Of a DNA stretch of 10,015 nucleotides, positions 6,327 through 10,015 are shown in pieces. Source of the stretch: Planctomycetota bacterium. Its GTDB lineage: Bacteria > Planctomycetota > UBA11346. Where the stretch lies: positions 1 through 10,015 of the forward strand of contig JAHEDF010000110.1 in the NCBI GenBank assembly GCA_024641365.1. The letters are read 5' to 3'. The notes below the pieces were generated by a model that worked only from the letters and a program-made list of their open reading frames with translations, ran no database searches and was not told where the DNA came from. The translations under genes were made by a program, and so were the position numbers. The first letter of the stretch is position 1. The number at the start of each line of letters is the position of its first letter.

Positions 6327-8918
6327 ATGCAACGACTGTTGTTTGTCCTGCTTTTAATGGTGCAAATGTTGGGCACCACGGTTCAACTCACGGCTGCTAC
6401 GTATACTTATTTCCCAACTCCAGCTAACCAAGTCCCTGAGCACATTCGGGATGGTTTCGATGATCCACGTGATGGCCTAAGTACCACTAACGGTATCGAA
6501 ATTGATGTCGATCGTATTCTTACACCGATAACTAAAGTCGCTGTTTCGATAATTATTTATCATCCACACCTGAATGACCTAAAAGTCGACATCATAGCGC
6601 CAAATGGACTGACGGTTAATTTGTTAGATAATATTTCCACTGCCACAGCACCATTTAATCATACTGCATTTGGTTTTGTTGGTGGAATCGGGACCGGCTT
6701 AAATGAAGTAACGCTTGTATCTGTGAGTGAAGATAGTGCTACAAAACGAATAAATGATTTACTGATTTTAGAACAAAATCCAACTAGCCCTTACTACTTA
6801 AATACGGTTCCACCTGGCACCTATTATTCTATGGGTGATTTAGGTGCTTTTAATGGATTAGAAGGCCTGAGTGCAAATGGCACATGGATTTTACGTGTAG
6901 TTGATGACAGCCAAAATAATTGGTCAGATGATCATTCTGAATATTATTATTACCAACAACCATTGGTTTTTGTCTCGCTGTCTATTACTCAAGAGGGTGG
7001 CGATAAGGTTTGGACTGGATTAGGAACGGATGATTTTTGGGGAAACGATGACAATTGGGACCCTAAATTTGGAGCACCGGAATTCGGACAACAAAACTCA
7101 TTGATCTTTCCAGCAGGCACGCCACGGCCAAACCCCGTGCATAATTTAGCAAACGGTGGTCAAGTATTAGAAATTGCCGAAATTAAGTTCTCGGGAGGCA
7201 ATTATAATATTACGGGTAATAACATTCGTTATGCGAAGTCAGCACGCATCATAAATTCACTCGGTAATAATATCGTAAATCTCAATGCGACTATGGTAGC
7301 GAATGCGCGTATAGAAGTTAATGTGCCAGTTGGTCAATTGACATTGCCGGCTAATATAGCGGGAAATGGGCGTATTACGAAAAAAGGAAATTCCAACGTC
7401 ATTTTGTCTGGCAATAATACAGGGTATACGGGCTACATGATAGTATCGAATGGATACGTGGATGTGCAAAACGCAAATGCGTTAGGCGCTACCGGAGCTG
7501 GACAAGAAACCAGTATAGAAGGCGGTACCGTTCGCACTGGTGGCCTTGGAAATATCGCTGAGCCCTTCGCCGTATACGGAATGGGTGAAGATGGTAATGG
7601 GGCACTGCACATTACAGGTAATCAAACGATAACAGGTCAAATGACCTTATGGGAAGATTTCTCAACAGGGTCCGGTTTTAATGTAGATGCTGCGGCAACA
7701 CTCATAGTTAGTAACTTTAAAGCGGCATCGGGTTCACACCGACTGCGCCTCACTGGCGGTGGCACGATGCAAATAAATGCGGGAGTCAACGCACAATTAC
7801 CAGGAAAAACATCTCTATTTGTTACCAACTCCACCTTAGAAACAAATAACGCACAACCATCACTTGGAAGTATTATTTTGAGCAATGGAATCGTGAGCGG
7901 ATCTGGCGCCATTACACCACTCGGCGCAGGAGAAGGAACTGCGCCAGCAGACATAACCAGTACGGGTACTTCGGGAATATTTGCGCCGATAGCACTTGGG
8001 GGCGCAAATCGTTCCGTGAAAGTTGCTGATGGTACATTAACTATTCTTGGCGCCATGTCGAATGGTAGCATTTCAAAATCCGGTGGTGGTACATTAGATA
8101 TTAGCAGCGTCAGCTCTACCGTTTCAGTAGCTATTGGTGAAGGATCATTAATCGGAAATGGACAGGTAAATGCATTATCAATGAGTACCAATACATCATT
8201 AAATCCGACAGGGACATTTACCGCTGCAAATGCGTCGTTTGCAAACCAATCGGCCTTAATTTTAGATGCACTCGGTGAAAATTTAACGGTATCCGGATCT
8301 GCCTCATTAGGTGGCGTTAATGGAATTGGTGGCGCCTTATTATTATTATACGAAGGTGTCGCAGCTAACGCGGTTGTCGTCAATGGCCCTAATAGTGGCA
8401 CATTTGACGGGTTTCCTGATGGCGTTGGCATTACGTATACGCCAGCCACAAATGTTGTCTTAACTGGCGGCGCAGATGGCGGCAAAACCGTGTGGTTTGA
8501 TCCTAATGCATACACTGTTAATGAATCCGATGGTTCAGTAACTGTTACGACCGTCTGGTCTGCTGCACCAGGAACGGCTGTCCTTCGTAATTACGGTGGA
8601 TCAATTCGTCGCGATATTGATATTACAATTAATTATAATGATACCGGCTTTGCAGGTGGTGGTAGTTTACAATTATATACCATCCCAATTATTGATAATT
8701 TTATCGAAACAGGAACAATTAATACAATCCTTACGCTAATTCCACGTGCAGGTGCACGCATTGCATTGACGCCTCCAACCGGGGGTCCAACTGCAACACT
8801 AACTATTATTGATAATGATGTCACGGAAAAGAAAAAATGCGGATTTGGTACTGGACTGACCGTATTTTTCTTAATGGGTTTTGGGTTGTTATTGCAGTTG
8901 CGATTGCGTCGCCGTTAA
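6327..8918 (+). CDS. Exported multidomain beta protein: P domain, PATR-like repeats, Calx-beta-like domain, C-terminal sorting tail
   Basis: No specific function is known; the architecture is that of a large cell-surface or secreted protein. With start 6327 it has 863 residues. Residues 1-24 are a signal peptide (MQRLLFVLLLMVQML..., cleavage probably after TAA). Residues about 52-220 match the proprotein-convertase P (Homo-B) domain, with LNDLKVDIIAPNG (82-94) and ANGTWILRVVDD (183-194), but there is no protease domain. From about 229 a WTG...NWDP opening leads into beta-solenoid-like sequence with an autotransporter-associated strand repeat (VILSGNNTGYTGYMIVSNGY from 358, then NANALG) and a weaker second copy near 565-612. 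Residues about 721-831 resemble Calx-beta (NESDGSVTV, final TIIDND, probable calcium ligands). The end is KKK, Cys838-Gly, a hydrophobic helix and RLRRR, a sorting-type tail; no outer-membrane barrel is present. An alternative ATG is at 6318. Confidence 0.85.
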   Translation: MQRLLFVLLLMVQMLGTTVQLTAATYTYFPTPANQVPEHIRDGFDDPRDGLSTTNGIEIDVDRILTPITKVAVSIIIYHPHLNDLKVDIIAPNGLTVNLLDNISTATAPFNHTAFGFVGGIGTGLNEVTLVSVSEDSATKRINDLLILEQNPTSPYYLNTVPPGTYYSMGDLGAFNGLEGLSANGTWILRVVDDSQNNWSDDHSEYYYYQQPLVFVSLSITQEGGDKVWTGLGTDDFWGNDDNWDPKFGAPEFGQQNSLIFPAGTPRPNPVHNLANGGQVLEIAEIKFSGGNYNITGNNIRYAKSARIINSLGNNIVNLNATMVANARIEVNVPVGQLTLPANIAGNGRITKKGNSNVILSGNNTGYTGYMIVSNGYVDVQNANALGATGAGQETSIEGGTVRTGGLGNIAEPFAVYGMGEDGNGALHITGNQTITGQMTLWEDFSTGSGFNVDAAATLIVSNFKAASGSHRLRLTGGGTMQINAGVNAQLPGKTSLFVTNSTLETNNAQPSLGSIILSNGIVSGSGAITPLGAGEGTAPADITSTGTSGIFAPIALGGANRSVKVADGTLTILGAMSNGSISKSGGGTLDISSVSSTVSVAIGEGSLIGNGQVNALSMSTNTSLNPTGTFTAANASFANQSALILDALGENLTVSGSASLGGVNGIGGALLLLYEGVAANAVVVNGPNSGTFDGFPDGVGITYTPATNVVLTGGADGGKTVWFDPNAYTVNESDGSVTVTTVWSAAPGTAVLRNYGGSIRRDIDITINYNDTGFAGGGSLQLYTIPIIDNFIETGTINTILTLIPRAGARIALTPPTGGPTATLTIIDNDVTEKKKCGFGTGLTVFFLMGFGLLLQLRLRRR
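8833..8915 (+). other. C-terminal Cys-Gly / hydrophobic / Arg-cluster sorting-type signal
   Basis: This encodes the last residues of the exported protein: KKKCGFGTG, about 16 hydrophobic residues (LTVFFLMGFGLLLQL) and RLRRR. The three-part plan matches protein-sorting tails of the GlyGly-CTERM and MYXO-CTERM kind, which are removed by intramembrane proteases on the way to the surface. The exact family is not identified. Cys838 is a possible anchoring residue (inference). Confidence 0.6.
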
Positions 8919-8996
8919 TTCGGTCCACGGTTAAATATTTATGAATCGCGCGCGTAATGATAATTCATTAGTAACGCATAGGGAATGCACTGAACG
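8919..8996 (+). other. Short spacer between the exported-protein gene and lgt
   Basis: No terminator is visible. ATGAAT (8941-8946) and ATTCAT (8963-8968) form a weak 6-bp inverted repeat with a 16-base loop and no T-run. Cotranscription of lgt with the upstream gene is therefore possible; no promoter could be called. Confidence 0.4.
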
Positions 8997-10015
8997 ATGA
9001 ATGTGCAGATCCCATTTCTAAGCCCGGGCTTTATTGGCGTTATGTTGGTAGCTGCGATTATTTTAGGATCGTTGTTACCGACTCCATATAAAAAGTGGTG
9101 GTCTGTTTTAGGCGGCGGCCTCACTGCTGCCAGTCTTGCAGCTTTAATTGGTATCGTGTCATGGGCAGGAGACATGCACATAACGGGCTATAGCGTGATG
9201 ATGTTGCTCGCGTTTATTGCTGCCTATGTGGTAACAATTCCCCGAGCTCGCATTGTTGGCATTAGCGAACGCACAATTATAGACATGGCATTATTAGCCT
9301 TAATTGGCGGGATTGTTGGCTCACGATTTGGTGAAGTTGTTGAACAATGGCCAAAATTTGGCAAAGACGCTCACGGTAATTCTTTAACTATTTCGGCATT
9401 TATAAATAAATTAATGGACTTCGATAATGGTGGCATGGTGTGGTATGGCGGAGCAATATTAGCAGCCATATTAATTCTTATTTTGGCCAAACGGCGTAAA
9501 TTAAGATTATTGGAAGTAAGTGATTTATTAATGCCGGCAACGTTATTAGGTCTTGGCACTGGTCGTGTCGGATGCTTTTTAAATGGCTGTTGTTATGGCG
9601 GGCCAACCGATGCCCCGTGGGCCGTGGCAAATCCTTTTGGCGTAAAAAGTCATCCGACGCAGCTCTATGAAACTATTGCCTGTGTGTCGTTATTTGCGTT
9701 TACCTTTTGGTGGTGGCGTCGCCGACGTTATCAAGGCGAAGTATTTTTCATTGGCCTCTTTGGTTATGCGCTGTGGCGCTTTATTAATGAAGGTCTGCGT
9801 GGCGATACGGTTGAGAGCACCTTCCTTGGACTGTGGACGGTTACGACGTCGCAAGCAGTTAGTTTATATCTGGCATGTGTCGGCATGGCGTTGGCCTTAG
9901 TGGTCATAATTCGGCGTAAGCAGTCACCTGAACTTAGCGCCATAGGTCGTGATGTCCCAGGAAGTTGCCACCAGCGTTCAAAGTCTGCGGCAGACCCTGT
10001 GCAGCAACAACCATC
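8997..10015 (+). CDS. lgt: Prolipoprotein diacylglyceryl transferase (Lgt), 3' end beyond the window
   Basis: Lgt moves a diacylglyceryl group from phosphatidylglycerol to the lipobox cysteine of prolipoproteins in the inner membrane, the first step of lipoprotein maturation. I translated the frame from ATG 8997 through 339 open codons to the window end; a TGA at 8991 closes the frame upstream. Landmarks are GYSVMMLLAF (64-73), IGGIVGSR (103-110), DNGGMVWYGG (143-152), the Lgt signature region GRVGCFLNGCCYGG (189-202), HPTQLYE (219-225), RFINEGLRGD (261-270) and TTSQAVSLYL (283-292). Compared with the E. coli enzyme, Arg143 is kept (R190), but Asn146 and Glu151 are Cys, and the His103 position is Tyr150, a variant signature. 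About 60 N-terminal residues with probably two extra membrane helices precede the usual core, and a hydrophilic tail follows about residue 307. The ribosome site is weak (AGGGA 12 bases upstream). It lies 78 bases after the exported-protein gene and is possibly cotranscribed. Confidence 0.9.
   Translation, partial: MNVQIPFLSPGFIGVMLVAAIILGSLLPTPYKKWWSVLGGGLTAASLAALIGIVSWAGDMHITGYSVMMLLAFIAAYVVTIPRARIVGISERTIIDMALLALIGGIVGSRFGEVVEQWPKFGKDAHGNSLTISAFINKLMDFDNGGMVWYGGAILAAILILILAKRRKLRLLEVSDLLMPATLLGLGTGRVGCFLNGCCYGGPTDAPWAVANPFGVKSHPTQLYETIACVSLFAFTFWWWRRRRYQGEVFFIGLFGYALWRFINEGLRGDTVESTFLGLWTVTTSQAVSLYLACVGMALALVVIIRRKQSPELSAIGRDVPGSCHQRSKSAADPVQQQP

Noticed and set aside
7637..8515. Long (292-codon) minus-strand open frame within the exported-protein gene
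   Set aside because: It lies opposite a well-supported coding frame, its product is Pro-rich low-complexity sequence of the kind produced by reading a Gly-rich gene on the other strand, and it has no domain signature.
8941..8968. Possible terminator after the exported-protein gene
   Set aside because: Only 6-bp arms, a 16-base loop and no T-run; not enough to call a terminator.
1..10015. CRISPR arrays, tRNA or rRNA genes, insertion sequences, phage genes
   Set aside because: I saw no direct repeat array, cloverleaf-like tRNA sequence, rRNA segment, transposase or terminal repeats. The window is chromosomal housekeeping DNA plus one surface-protein gene.

Overview
This window appears to come from a bacterium of the PVC group, most likely a planctomycete or close relative. 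This is an inference from protein style, not a database match. The clues are an alpha subunit that opens MKIRADE and carries CMAGEMIEF, an Lgt with a Cys-rich GRVGCFLNGCCYG signature, and a large exported beta-repeat protein ending in a Cys-Gly / hydrophobic / Arg-cluster tail. Base composition is moderate, and the start codons include two well-supported GTGs.

Bases 1-5819, all on the minus strand, hold the promoter-proximal part of an F-type ATP synthase operon. In transcription order (right to left) it runs atpZ-like, atpI-like, atpB (a), atpE (c), atpF (b), atpH (delta), atpA (alpha), atpG (gamma). The gamma gene runs off the left edge, and beta and epsilon would lie beyond it. Spacing is tight: a 4-base ATGA overlap between atpZ and atpI, an 8-base overlap between atpI and atpB, and 1 base between atpF and atpH. 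A perfect 13-bp inverted repeat sits just after the c-subunit gene. Unusual protein features are a long N-terminal extension with a regular His stripe on subunit a, an N-terminal extension on subunit c, and an extra loop in alpha just before its Walker B strand.

Bases 5820-6326 are a divergent intergenic region. It holds a plausible sigma70-type promoter for the ATP synthase operon and two perfect 15-bp palindromes of the same layout (TGT...ACA, 7-bp arms around a central A). One of them fits the FadR-type GntR operator consensus. No gene is supported here.

Bases 6327-10015 are on the plus strand. The first gene encodes an 863-residue exported protein: signal peptide, P/Homo-B domain, autotransporter-associated beta-strand (PATR-like) repeats, a Calx-beta-like domain and a C-terminal sorting-type tail. 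Its neighbour, 78 bases downstream, is a prolipoprotein diacylglyceryl transferase (Lgt) with a variant active-site signature, open at the right edge. The ATP synthase genes form one energy-conserving membrane complex. The two plus-strand genes both concern the cell envelope, but a functional link between them is only a hypothesis.
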